Shown: positions 1-8,805 of the stretch, in pieces
Layout: the number at the start of each line of letters is the position of its first letter
How positions within the stretch are numbered: position 1 is the stretch's first letter
Assembly (NCBI GenBank): GCA_038093975.1
Contig: JBBPTG010000370.1
Location: 1-19,084, forward strand
Length of the DNA stretch: 19,084 nucleotides
Direction: 5' to 3'
Origin: Chalciporus piperatus
Lineage: Eukaryota; Basidiomycota; Agaricomycetes; Boletales; Boletaceae
Position numbers and translations under genes: made by a program
The notes under the pieces: model-generated
The model's database searches: none
Seen by the model: the letters and a program-made list of their open reading frames with translations, nothing else
Told to the model about the DNA's origin: nothing

Positions 1-730
1 ATCAACTGTTGTCCCTCTGCGTCAGAGCGTCATTTGGCTCAGGATCGCAAAGGAGGTATTACTCAAAATTGCCTGGCATGCTGCTCATTCGACCTTCGCT
101 TTCAATAGATTCTCAGTGGATAAGATGGCTGTGCATCTGATGCCAGCATGTATGAGGACGCACGTCTCTCCGATTTGTTTATCCCTCCTGGCAAATATAA
201 TCTTGCTGATGCTGGATTTGGCATTTGCAATGCACTTCTGGTGCCGTATCGCAACACTCGATACCATTTGGCAGAGTGGGGTCGGGCCCAAGTACAGTGA
301 GCAATTTTTTCATTTAGATATACATCCATTTAACCCAGGCCATCAAAGCCCTCAGACACCACAGGAGCTATACAATTTGTGACATGCATCTGCTAGAAAT
401 GCCGTTGAACGTATCTTTGGGATCCTCAAGTGATGTTTTCGAATTCTTATTCATACACCAGCATTCAGCATGGCCAAGCAAGCTCGTGTCCCCCCTGCTC
501 TTGCCGCAATTCACAATTTTATTCAGGTTCATGATCCTACAGAGATTGAGTTTCACGATGTTCCAGAAAATGTTGACATGAACCCAGGTACACCGAGGAG
601 AGTATTGGCAGAGGGACCCGTGACCCGTGCAGAAAAAGAGCAGGCAGGCAATTTCAGAGATGATCTTGCTCAGAGAATGTGGGAGGATTATCTGGACCAT
701 ATAGCAAGGAATGGGGCTGGTTTGGAGTAG
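1..730 (+). pseudogene. PIF/Harbinger transposase (DDE superfamily endonuclease), degenerate, 5' truncated
   Basis: The transposase would cut and paste the element in the nucleus. Frame 1 reads DRKGGITQN and SFDLRF, then LADAGFG (second catalytic Asp) and LVPYRNTRYHLAEWG, as in DDE_Tnp_4 proteins. The first catalytic Asp motif should lie just before base 1. Frame 2 then reads HASARNAVERIFGILK, with the catalytic Glu in VERIFG, and runs on through MAKQARVPPAL to a stop at 728-730. Lesions visible are stops at 106-108 and 121-123, a frame change between about 285 and 340, and TGA at 380-382 and just after ERIFGILK (431-433). Both TGAs stand where the family has Arg, so CGA>TGA is likely. It converges on the Myb/SANT-like gene. 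Family assignment is firm; it is clearly not functional. Confidence 0.85.
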
Positions 731-749
731 TTACATTCAAGGGATTGTA

Positions 750-1922
750 CTAAATAGTGGGACCAGTACTAGTACCATCCCTCTGTACAATATTTCGCTG
801 AATCCAGACACATCGCAATCCCTCCACCTCCGAACCCTGAATCATCATGTAGGTATCAGCTGCTGCGACATCAGCCTCAAAAACCTCAATCAAAGATGAC
901 ATCTGCTCGTCCGAAAGATCCTTCTCTACCTTCAGTGCACATGCCATCGCTTGGCGCTTGCGAATGGGAGAGAGCGTCAATGTCGCCACTGGCACTGACT
1001 CAACTGGCGACTCGGAGATGGCGGAATTCTGAGAGAATGAGGAAGTTGCACTCTGAAACAAGGTGTTGAAGTCAGCAAAGTGATCTGCGAGCGACTCGAG
1101 CACTGCAGTTCCTGATTTGGGCTTCTTCGAAGGAGGACAGGATGACCGAGAAGAGTCGACAACAGCAGAAATGGAGCGTTTTAGTGATGGGGTGATGCGA
1201 GGAGGTGTTAACTCCCATGTGATAGACATGCTGTCTTCATCATCGGATGCTGGGGGTGTCTTGACAGCCGGCTGTGTTGGGTGGAATACATTGGTCCCTT
1301 TCGCGGTGTCAGAGGAAACAAGAATCTCCATGAAGGTACAATGAGCCCATCCTTTGTTGCAAAATGACCTCGCAAGTGGGCGCTTCTATGGCAAATTCAA
1401 CAAAGAGATCATCGAATCATACAAACGTACCTTGACAAACGCATCCCAAACATTGCTCGTTGCATTGTCTATGCTCGCCCCTGTCTCATCAGACTATGCT
1501 GGGAAGCCTGATTGGCGCTTGATCTTGCAGATTATGGCCCATCTTTCCTTGAGCTTGTTGAATTTGAGTGACCTGTATCCTCGAATGTGGATAACACGCA
1601 CCTTGGTCCACTTGTTCTTACATGCACTTGCATTGGTGGGACCTCCGAGTTTCTGGAACTCGGAGTCGGACAGACCTTCAGGGCAGGTCTGGAGATGCTT
1701 CACAGAAGCCTCGAATGTGGTTTTCTTGAAGCTCATTCCATCTCCAGCTTCCAACTTGTGCTTGATCAAAAACTGGAGAAACCGCTCGACAACTGATTCA
1801 GGCCACTTGGAGGTATCACTGGTGGGCTTTTTGGTTGGTTTTCCGGTGCCGGGAAGGGTTCCAGAGGTGTCCGGAATGGTATTGAACACTGCCGGCGAGT
1901 GCAAAGCAGCCGATTTGGCCAT
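750..1922 (-). pseudogene. Myb/SANT-like DNA-binding partner protein of Harbinger element, two exons, one nonsense codon
   Basis: Exon 1 (1922-1431) starts at ATG 1922 (MAKSAALHS); upstream the frame is open only to a GTG. It carries a Myb/SANT-like domain at about residues 35-125, with KWPESVVERFLQFLIKHK, AGDGMSFKKTTFEA and ACKNKWTKVR. A 45-bp intron (1430-1386, GTACGT...CATAG) joins in phase to exon 2 (1385-750), which continues KRPLARSFCNKGWAHC, as expected for the end of this domain. The C-terminal part is Ser/Pro rich with a basic patch (PPSKKPKSG) that could be a nuclear signal. The spliced length is about 375 codons. The only break is TAG at 1496-1494, after GFPA, where relatives have Trp (TGG>TAG). 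Such proteins bind element ends and recruit the transposase. It is nearly intact, unlike the transposase beside it. Confidence 0.75.
1386..1430 (-). other. 45-bp spliceosomal intron in Myb/SANT-like gene
   Basis: On the minus strand the donor is GTACGT and the acceptor CATAG. Removing it joins VWDAFVK to KRPLARSF in phase 0 and rebuilds the expected Myb/SANT-like domain end. The size matches the other short introns inferred in this window. Confidence 0.7.
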
Positions 1923-1974
1923 AGATGATGAGCTGTAGGAAGTCTTGAGCTCGCACTCGAATCTATTACCGAGA

Positions 1975-2019
1975 GTCACATTTTGTCACAAATAATCACA
2001 CTTTTGTCACACGGTCACA
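1975..2019. repeat. Cluster of five (G/A)TCACA repeats at the Harbinger right end
   Basis: GTCACA or ATCACA starts at 1975, 1985, 1995, 2006 and 2014, roughly one helical turn apart. The cluster lies directly upstream of the Myb/SANT-like gene start (minus strand). Short subterminal repeats in this position are plausible binding sites for the element's transposase or Myb-like protein; that role is inference. Confidence 0.5.
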
Positions 2020-2079
2020 CGGGAAACTGGAGCGAGAAACTGGCGAGAAACCAGTTGCTGAACAGGCTCTTATCTTACC

Positions 2080-2170
2080 GTCATCGGGTCCCTCATGTAC
2101 CTCATGCTTGGAACACGTCCGGATATCGCGTACTCTGTTGGACACCTCACCCATTACAGTGTCAGACTTT
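2080..2170 (+). pseudogene. Ty1/Copia reverse transcriptase fragment (about 30 codons)
   Basis: Frame 1 from about 2080 reads VIGSLMYLMLGTRPDIAYSV, the conserved end of Copia reverse transcriptase. The same block occurs in the full Copia element of this window near 17610-17690 (VIGSLLYLMLGTRPDIAYAI). Nothing of the rest of the element is present on either side, so this is a short relic. The frame runs on into unrelated sequence up to a TAA at 2380-2382. Confidence 0.75.
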
Positions 2171-2171
2171 C

Positions 2172-2216
2172 AGTCCAGTCCAGTCTGCAGTCCTCGACCG
2201 GTCCCAGGACTGGACC
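2172..2216. repeat. Short imperfect inverted repeat
   Basis: AGTCCAGTCC (2172-2181) faces GGACTGGACC (2207-2216), matching 9 of 10 as an inverted repeat, and CAGTCCT (2188-2194) faces AGGACTG (2206-2212). It sits at the junction between the Copia scrap and the next, unrelated sequence. It may be the remnant of a DNA-transposon terminus, but no partner end was found. Confidence 0.3.
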
Positions 2217-2608
2217 TTCAAACACTAACGATTCGGCTGTCGCAGATACCTCTTTGCAGGTCTTTGATGACAATCTTCAGCATCCGCTGCCAGCTATTAA
2301 TCTTCCATTCAATGCTGCTCACACTGATGTACCAATCCTAGACGCCCCTAGCAACCATCCACCACATGTTCTAGTTACTTAATCTGCTCAGACCAATAGC
2401 CCACTTGTCAAGAATGCCTTTACTCGCTTTTTAGTAGGTGTTCAGCAATTTATTTTCACCTGCTAATCTGTTGTATAGGCAAATAAAATTGTCAACAACC
2501 TTCAAGCGCAATGGCCTTATGCGAAAACAGAGTTAGAGTAGACTTTCTTGTTGACCTATCCAGACCGCAAATTGAGATCATAGCTTTTGCGTGAGGTAGC
2601 AGGACAAC

Positions 2609-3038
2609 TGTTATGACACAGTCACAACACAGGGCGGGGACTTAGGCCACACTAGACCTCGCGAAGAAATAAGCTGAGTACTAAAACTTAATTGCAGTGA
2701 AGCAACAAATGGATTAGACTGAGGTCTGTGATAAGTACAGGGCTACTTATATACTATTGAGATGTGTGCACAGACCAAGAAAGATAGATAAGGTAAATGA
2801 AACGATGATAAGAAAAGGTACCAGGTACAGACTAGGGTCTAGGCCGTGACATCATTGCTGACTCATCTGAGTCTGGACCTTTGTCACGTGACCTGATTAT
2901 GTAATAGATTACGTGATGCTACAGGGACTACCGGAGCGGATACAGATGAATCTGGCTTGACCCCTAACTTGTAGACAAAGTCCAGTGTTCAAATACCGTT
3001 GTAGGCAAAAGTTTGAAAAGTTTTTAAATACTATAACA
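2609..3038 (-). mobile_element. Solo LTR, family LTR-1 copy A (TSD ACAAC)
   Basis: This 430-bp copy begins TGTTATGA and ends CTATAACA as read on +. It is flanked by the perfect 5-bp duplication ACAAC (2604-2608 and 3039-3043), the mark of LTR-element integration followed by LTR-LTR recombination. It is shorter than copies B and C because about 23 bp after ACAGACCA is missing. The minus strand is chosen because a strong TATATAAG (2753-2746) and upstream bZIP-type sites are correctly ordered only in that direction. This is the copy with the most differences among the four. Confidence 0.88.
2847..2916 (-). promoter_or_regulatory. bZIP/bHLH site cluster in LTR-1 copy A
   Basis: TGACATCA (2847-2854), TGACTCA (2859-2865), CACGTG (2885-2890) and TTACGTGA (2909-2916) lie within 70 bp. 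The first and last are one base away from the TGACGTCA of copy B and the TTACGTAA of copies B-D. Confidence 0.45.
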
Positions 3039-3276
3039 ACAACGGCCTGGCTACCCAGAACTTTTAGACATCCTAGTTCCCGCCACTACATCCATTACTT
3101 ACCTAGTAATCCAATGTGTTCCAACCAATTGCAAGGATGGGACAAAAATGGAGGACCAGTCCAACCTATGGAACTCAGTACGAGGGAAATTGCAAGTTGT
3201 ATTCATTGTCCTTATGATGTTGATGGCTTGCAATGCCAGAATTGCCATGGTTGATAAGGTTATATCTACTTGCTAA

Positions 3277-3528
3277 TGCTTCGTTGCCAGTGCTCCTGCT
3301 CAATATGTATTGTTTGTAATAATGACCAGATGCATGGTGTCGCCATGCTGAACGCTCAATCACTCATGATCAACTAAGTATATATAGAAATGCCATTGAG
3401 TGACTCCTGCCGGACCTCCGCACCCAAGCACCACTGGCAAAATTAATCTAATATGCAGTGATATTGTGTGATGGCAACTCAAAGGTAGATGAATCAGCCC
3501 TCCAAGTTCAAAACCGGCACTCTTTCAA
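3277..3528. other. Non-coding stretch, nothing recognisable
   Basis: No credible reading frame, repeat or element boundary is seen. It contains a TATATATAG stretch at about 3378-3386 without a gene at a suitable distance. It is probably degraded sequence between element insertions. Confidence 0.4.
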
Positions 3529-3882
3529 TTGTATTGCTCAGTACTCAGTGTTGGAGTCTACTCTTATGCCCCCCAAACTGTGGGCTGTTCAAACCTGACT
3601 GATCATGATTCCGACACAGGTGAAACGGTTGTGGGTCATTATGTATCTCCCACAACTTTCAAACCACATGCTAGGGTGGACAGGCAACAAGAACTGCGTG
3701 GGGGGTCCCCCTCAAGTTCCTCCAAAGATGCCGTTGTAGTTCAAACATTACTTCACCCTGGGCACTCAGATGTGACAGTCTTGACCCCTTATAATGATCA
3801 ATACTGTGAGTTCGCGCTTACCCTGGCGGTGGTAGTTGCCTCTAATTCTACAGCAAAACTACACTTTTCAAGTTTTACGTAA
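3529..3882 (+). CDS. Weak 117-codon ORF; possible relic of an SF1 helicase
   Basis: The ORF is open for 117 codons. The only suggestive block is DVTVLTPYNDQ near residues 82-92, which resembles the 'vLTPYnaQ' block of UPF1/NFX1-type superfamily 1 helicases. GGSPSSSS about 25 residues earlier is at most a weak match to the region before it. No Walker A or DEAD-like motif is present in the window, so even if correct this would be a fragment. It is equally possible that the ORF is chance. It ends just before the presumed Gypsy 5' region. Confidence 0.2.
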   Translation: MYCSVLSVGVYSYAPQTVGCSNLTDHDSDTGETVVGHYVSPTTFKPHARVDRQQELRGGSPSSSSKDAVVVQTLLHPGHSDVTVLTPYNDQYCEFALTLAVVVASNSTAKLHFSSFT

Positions 3883-3889
3883 AGATTAC

Positions 3890-4636
3890 TCCATCCACTG
3901 CTGCATATACGGCCGTCCGCCGTCATAAATTGGATAATGTTGCTGTTTCCCATAGTGCACTAGGGGCTCTTTAGTTGTTCGAGACGTCTTGGGGTCCGCT
4001 CACGCGCTAGCCCTTTGACTGTAGACACAACTCGGGTTCGTGTGATCACCCATTAACGTCACACATTTACCTTCTGGCAATTCATTTCGTTTGGGCCAGC
4101 CTTTAGTGCCTAGTTCCTGTTACCCACCTACGATAGTTTTTTGATTCGAAGACCGTATTTGGGTCGTGCCCAATTGCGAAGGACGACAAGGGAAAAGTGC
4201 GTCGCCGCCCCCTTGGCTGAGTCATACGTAGAAACGTAAGCCGGCAGCACCGCCGAGCTACAAAAATAGAAAACAAAATAAATAAATCTTGTATTACGAT
4301 AGTCTTTTGCTGCTGCTCGAAGAAAGAAGTTCGAGAGTAGTGTATGTGCAAAATCGAAACAGATCTTGGGAAAATTCCTCAGAAGGTCTGCAGAGATTCA
4401 GATAAGCGTCGCAGATATTATCTCTGCTCAAAGAAATATTTCCTCCGTCCTCGTGTCTGTCGTCCCCAGAGATCCCTTGGAAGATAGGGTTCAGTAAGGA
4501 TATATGTCAATCAAATTCTACGATCAAGAACCAGTAGATCAAGGTTACCGAACCCCTCCACGTCACTCTCCATCCTCATCCGAAAGCTCTCATCCCTCCT
4601 CCCCACGCATACCATCCACTCTTCCTCAGATCTCCG
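3890..4636 (+). other. Presumed Gypsy 5' LTR and leader (boundaries unresolved)
   Basis: There is no coding sequence here. An AT-rich AATAAATAAAT at 4277-4287 could serve as the poly(A) signal of an LTR. A pyrimidine-rich leader (about 4555-4630) precedes the gag ATG. I found no second copy of this sequence and no convincing tRNA primer site, so calling it an LTR is inference from position only. Confidence 0.35.
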
Positions 4637-5866
4637 ATGGCAGATCCAATTGATCCCATTGCTGCCCTCACCGCTGCACTGAAGGCGTTACTTTCAGACA
4701 ATTCGGACTCCGTGTCCAAAAAAGTTGCCGACCCTGGGAAATGTGACGGTGATAGAACTATGTTTTGCTTATGGTGGGTGCAAATCAATGCCTGGCAGTC
4801 GGTACATATGTGGAAGAACAACAAGGTTCGAGCGTTGGCAGTTCTCTCATGTCTCAAGGGAAAAGCATCTGGTTACACGCAGATCATGATAGAAACATGG
4901 TCTCAACTCGAAGTTTTACCACCACCGCCACCACCAGAAGTAGAAGGCGAGGAAGTAGTAGAACCTGATCGTGTACCCATGGGGATGCTAGCATGGCCGG
5001 ATTGGGCAGTTTTCTCACAAATGCTCAAGGACTATTTCCAGATAGGTGTTCTCGCTCATGAGAGTCTTAGGAAATTGAAAGCATTGAAGCAGGCTGGGAA
5101 ACCTGTGGATATCTTCATCCAGGAGTTCGAGTTGCTGAAAGCGGAATCAGAGATTGCAGATGCTCACGCCAAAGAGCTTCTGAAAAAGGCAATAGATTAC
5201 AAAGTCTATTATCAGGCACAAATCAACACCAACATTGATGAGCAAAACTACCATGACACACTAGACACCTATCGAAAGCTAGGTCGTACATTCGAGCATA
5301 TAGTCGTGGAACGTGGTGCACCAGTCCGACAGGCACCAGCTCCTGCGCCAAGGCCTTCTTCATCATATCCGTATCTCCCTCCTTGTTACCCAATTGCATC
5401 GCGTCCGCTCCCACGTCCCCCCGCTTCGTATGCGGCTCCCCGTTTCACTCCCACAGGCATGCAGCCTGGTCGTGGAGCCCCAATGGATCTGTCGGCACAG
5501 CAAATGCCAAGATCCCCCGTTCGGGGAAACTGTTTCAATTGCGACCAGCCAGGTCATTTTGCAAACGCGTGCCCAAAGCCCCACAGGCCGCGTCAGAGAC
5601 AAGTTGTTATGTGGGATCCTTATTCTCAACAATACGTTGAACAGTCCCTGCCGTTTGACAACCGGCAGATGCCCTTCGCAGGTACCATCCCTGCACCCTA
5701 CCCTCCCCAATCTTCCCCCTACCCCGCTGGCCTGTCCACCAGCACAAGTTACATGTCGCATCAAGCGGCATACACAAACCAAGAAGCGGAAGCGTACTGG
5801 CACGACCACATTGAGTCAGAAGCTAAGGGACAGGCAGCCGAGGCTTTAAAAGGAAGCAGCCGATGA
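4637..5866 (+). CDS. gag: Gypsy Gag polyprotein with CCHC zinc knuckle
   Basis: This intact 409-aa frame encodes the capsid/nucleocapsid protein that packages element RNA in cytoplasmic particles. The N-terminal half is a retrotransposon Gag domain: MWKNNKVRALAVLSCLKG (about residues 58-75) and, after a Pro/Glu spacer, WAVFSQMLKDYFQIG to EFELLKAESEI (about 125-175). A Pro-rich linker follows. One zinc knuckle, CFNCDQPGHFANAC (residues 299-312, CX2CX4HX4C), would bind RNA. The C-terminal tail is Pro/Ser/Tyr rich. The start is the first ATG after the pyrimidine-rich leader. It is in a different frame from pol and separated from it by about 170 bp containing stops. It is the best preserved Gypsy gene here. 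Confidence 0.85.
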   Translation: MADPIDPIAALTAALKALLSDNSDSVSKKVADPGKCDGDRTMFCLWWVQINAWQSVHMWKNNKVRALAVLSCLKGKASGYTQIMIETWSQLEVLPPPPPPEVEGEEVVEPDRVPMGMLAWPDWAVFSQMLKDYFQIGVLAHESLRKLKALKQAGKPVDIFIQEFELLKAESEIADAHAKELLKKAIDYKVYYQAQINTNIDEQNYHDTLDTYRKLGRTFEHIVVERGAPVRQAPAPAPRPSSSYPYLPPCYPIASRPLPRPPASYAAPRFTPTGMQPGRGAPMDLSAQQMPRSPVRGNCFNCDQPGHFANACPKPHRPRQRQVVMWDPYSQQYVEQSLPFDNRQMPFAGTIPAPYPPQSSPYPAGLSTSTSYMSHQAAYTNQEAEAYWHDHIESEAKGQAAEALKGSSR

Positions 5867-6035
5867 GAGAAATGGGTTCTCAAAGGCACAAACTTAGTTT
5901 ACCAAAGGGTTGTATTAGTACCGGTCCTCATGTTTCGTTTCAATATAATTCTTCTTCTTCTTCTGAAAGGGTGTCCCAGAGTCGTGGCGACAGAAGTAAA
6001 ACAATTCGTGCTTAATTCCCTTAAGATAAATTATT

Positions 6036-8805
6036 CGAAAAAAAGAAATCCCATCAAAAATACACGTAAGGAATCAGAATCGGAAAAACGAACTGGATCT
6101 CGCTATTACTATTATGTACGACAAAGGAGAGCAATGGAAGAAAATGGAGTTTGCTGCTCTATTGGATTCCAGCGCAACCAAAACCTTTATAAATAAATCG
6201 TTCTGTGAGCGACATGGTTTGACACTGGAAGAACTTCCTTTTCCTATTCCAGTGTACAATGCCGACGGCTCAGAGGGAGCGATAGGCGGTGTCACTCACA
6301 AGGTTTCGCTTGTTTTGGGACACAATGGACACTTCGAACATATGGACACTTTTGTTTCCGTACTTGGCACACATCATATGATCATTGGCTATGATTGGCT
6401 TGAAAGGCACAACCCTGAAATTGATTGGGTGTCCAAACTAGTAAAATTCACACGCTGTACTGATCAGTGCAAAGTAGTTAATTATCATTTGAAACATTTT
6501 TTTTCTATTCATCGAGTGTTTGAGGCGGGGCTCACCGAGAAAGTCCCAGTAGAACTCCACAAATACCTAGACGTCTTCTCAGAGCAAGAGAGTGAGTGTA
6601 TGCCTACCCGAAAGGCGTGGGACCACGCAATAGATCTCAAGCCTGATTTCGTTCCCAAAAAGGGTCGGGTGATTCCGATGTCCGAACAGGAACTAGATGA
6701 CGTCAAAAAGTTCATCGATAAGGAGTTATCGAAAGGATATCTTCGTCCGTCGAAATTCCCTCAGACATCGCCTGTATTCTTTATCCCAAAAAAGGACGGT
6801 AAAAAGAGATTAGTTATGGACTATCGCTACGTAAATGAGGGAACTGTCAAGAACACTTACCCCCTTCCCCTCATTTCCGGACTTATTGACCAGCTCAAAG
6901 GAGCTGATATGTTTACTAAAATGGACCTTCGTTGGGGTTACAATAATGTTAGAATAAAAGAAGGCGACGAATGGAAAGCGGCTTTCATTACTCCATTCAG
7001 CGCTTACGAACCAGTCATTATGTACTTTGGACTTACAAACTCTCCCCCCACGTTCCAACAAATGATGAACGATCTATTTAGCGATCTTCATGGGGTTCTT
7101 ATTATTTATATTGATGATCTTATGATCTTTACGTTCGGAAAATCTAGAGCAGAGCACCTAGAAATAGTTAAAACCATATTGCAACGTCTCAGGGAGAACG
7201 ATCTTTACGTAAAACCAGAAAAGTGTAGCTTCACTGTACAATCCATGGATTTCATGGGAATGATTATCTCTCAGAAAGGCGTAGAAATGGACAATTCAAA
7301 GGTGCAGGCTATTCTGGATTGGCCAGTGCCAACTCGGTTGAAGGGGGTTCAGTCATTTTTAGGATTGGCTAACTTCTATCGATGTTTTATTCAGGGCTTT
7401 GCTGACATTGCTCGTCCCTTGAATGACCTCACCAAAAAGGACACACCATACCGGTGGGGGCCGGAGTAACAGCAAGCTTTTGACAAGCTAAAACAGCAAT
7501 TCACTACCGCTCTGCTTTTAGCTTACCCTGACTGCTTTAAAGAAGTCAGAGGAGAAACAGACACTAGTGATATTGCAACAGGAGCTGTGCTCTCAGTTAA
7601 ATGTAATGATGGCCTCTGGAGGCCTTGTGCCTTCATTTCCCATTCCTTTAGTTCTGCCGAGAAGAACTACCCAGTTTATGACAAGGAGCTTCTAGCTGTC
7701 ATACGGGCTTTGCTGGAATGGAGACATTATCTAATGGGTCGAGAACATTTCGAGATTTGGACTGATCACAAGAATCTCGAATATTGGAAATCTCCCCAAA
7801 CTCTGAGCCCACATCAAGCACGTTGGAACGTGTTGCTCTCAGAGTACAATTACTCGATTATTTATAAACCGGGTTCTACAAATGGAAGGGCAGATGCTTT
7901 ATCTCGTAGAGAAGATCACGGAGAAGCAGATCCCGACCATAACAAAAATATTACTGTACTTCCTGCGTCTGTTGTCATTAATACAGTTACCCTTTCTTTA
8001 CCTATTTATGACGAAATACAACATGAATCAGAAAAAATAAAAAATGATACTGTAGATGGCTTCACTTTGGACAAGGGGTCTATAGTATTTAAAAATGATA
8101 AAAACAAAGTTTTTGTACCTAGTTCTTTATGTATCAAACTTCTTACAATACTTCATGATTCTCCTATTGGTGGCCACGGTGGTCAAGGACGTACATTACA
8201 TCTTGTTACTCAATATTTCTCGTGGTCCAGTGTCACAAAGGACGTTAAAACTTTCGTAGAACATTGTCAGATGTGCGCCCTCACGAAGGGAAAGTCAACT
8301 GCACAAGCTGACAAATTAATTCCCCTTCTGATGAACCTTGGAAGGATATATCCATAGATTTTACCACGGGTTTCCCTAAATCACGTAGCTTTGATTCTAT
8401 TTGCGTTATTGTAGATTGCTTCTCCAAAGAAGTCGTGTTTATCTCTTGTAAAAAGACAATTTCTTCAAAAGAACTAGCTATTCTATTTAGAGACCATGTC
8501 TGGTGTAGACACGGACTTCCCGCTTCGATTGTTTCAGATCGAGGACCGCAATTTGCATCGGAGTTTACTTTGCAGCTTTGCACCCTTCTAGGAATAGAAC
8601 AGAACCTGTCAACCGCTTATCACCCCCAAACCGATGGCCAAACGGAGTGTATGAACCGAGAACTCCAGCAGTATCTCCGCACTTACGTGGCTAAACGTCA
8701 AACGAAATGGGCTGATTGGTTGAAAATAGCACAGTTCCATCATAATTCCTCTCTTTCCACTGCCACCGGAACAATTCCCTTCGCCATCACAAAAGACTAT
8801 TTCCC
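6036..8805 (+). pseudogene. pol: Gypsy Pol (protease, reverse transcriptase, RNase H, integrase), degenerate and truncated
   Basis: Frame 3 is open from about 6036 (first ATG 6114). Protease reads FAALLDSSATKTFI: the DSG triad has become DSS (Ser codon 6171-6173). Reverse transcriptase follows, with RLVMDYRYVNEGT, FTKMDLRWGYNNVRI and YIDD (7107-7118). A TAA at 7467-7469 stops the frame just before RNase H, which continues in the same frame (SHSFSSAEKNYPVYDKELLA, TDHKNLEYW). The integrase zinc finger HX..H/CX2C ends HCQMC. A frame change near 8320-8335 (frame 3 to 2) precedes the integrase core, whose D (about 8357), D (8537, SDRGPQF) and E (8645, GQTE) are all present with D-X35-E spacing. 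Sequence stops being Gypsy after ITKDYFPR (~8805). Not functional as it stands. Confidence 0.88.

Larger units (their letters stand above)
1..2025. mobile_element. PIF/Harbinger DNA transposon, partial (left end outside window)
   Basis: This is a composite call. A decayed DDE_Tnp_4-type transposase on + (1-730) and a Myb/SANT-like gene on - (1922-750) lie tail to tail, only about 20 bp apart. That two-gene arrangement is characteristic of PIF/Harbinger elements, in which the Myb-like protein assists the transposase. The right limit is placed just beyond a cluster of GTCACA repeats (1975-2019). I could not identify a terminal inverted repeat or the 3-bp target duplication expected for this superfamily, so the right border is approximate. 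The left border lies before base 1. Confidence 0.7.
2217..3276 (+). pseudogene. Unrecognised decayed spliced gene, split by a solo LTR
   Basis: I do not recognise the product. Frame 1 stays protein-like across about 600 bp apart from three stops: TAA 2380-2382, TAG 2539-2541 and TAG 2581-2583. Each could be a Gln codon changed by one C>T. A 45-bp intron (2434-2478, GTAGGT..., CTAAT branch-like motif, TATAG acceptor) would join TRFL to ANKIVNN. Solo LTR copy A (2609-3038) lies inside; removing it with one copy of the TSD (435 bp, a multiple of 3) continues the frame as AGQ|RPGYPELLDIL through to TAA 3274-3276. The last part is hydrophobic (VVFIVLMMLMA), possibly one membrane segment. The true start is unknown because the left side abuts transposon debris. 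It could be a host gene or an old element gene. Confidence 0.4.
3890..8805 (+). mobile_element. Ty3/Gypsy LTR retrotransposon, degenerate, 3' end missing
   Basis: The element has gag (4637-5866) followed by protease, reverse transcriptase, RNase H and integrase in the order typical of Ty3/Gypsy. It stops within integrase at about 8805, where Copia sequence starts. There is no 3' LTR in the window, so the 5' LTR limits cannot be set by comparison. The left border (about 3890) is a guess based on the end of the previous ORF. Confidence 0.75.

Noticed and set aside
2609..3038. LTR-1 as a DNA transposon because of its inverted ends
   Set aside because: Only 6-8 bp are inverted, the ends are TG/CA, the TSD is 5 bp and there is a promoter with TATA box; an LTR explains all of this.
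4250..4500. A 5' LTR of the Gypsy element with exact borders
   Set aside because: No second copy in the window and no clear TG/CA ends or primer site; borders would be invented.
5313..5849. 178-codon + strand ORF overlapping gag, and minus ORFs in the same place
   Set aside because: Shadow frames of the Pro-rich part of Gag, which itself has the zinc knuckle.
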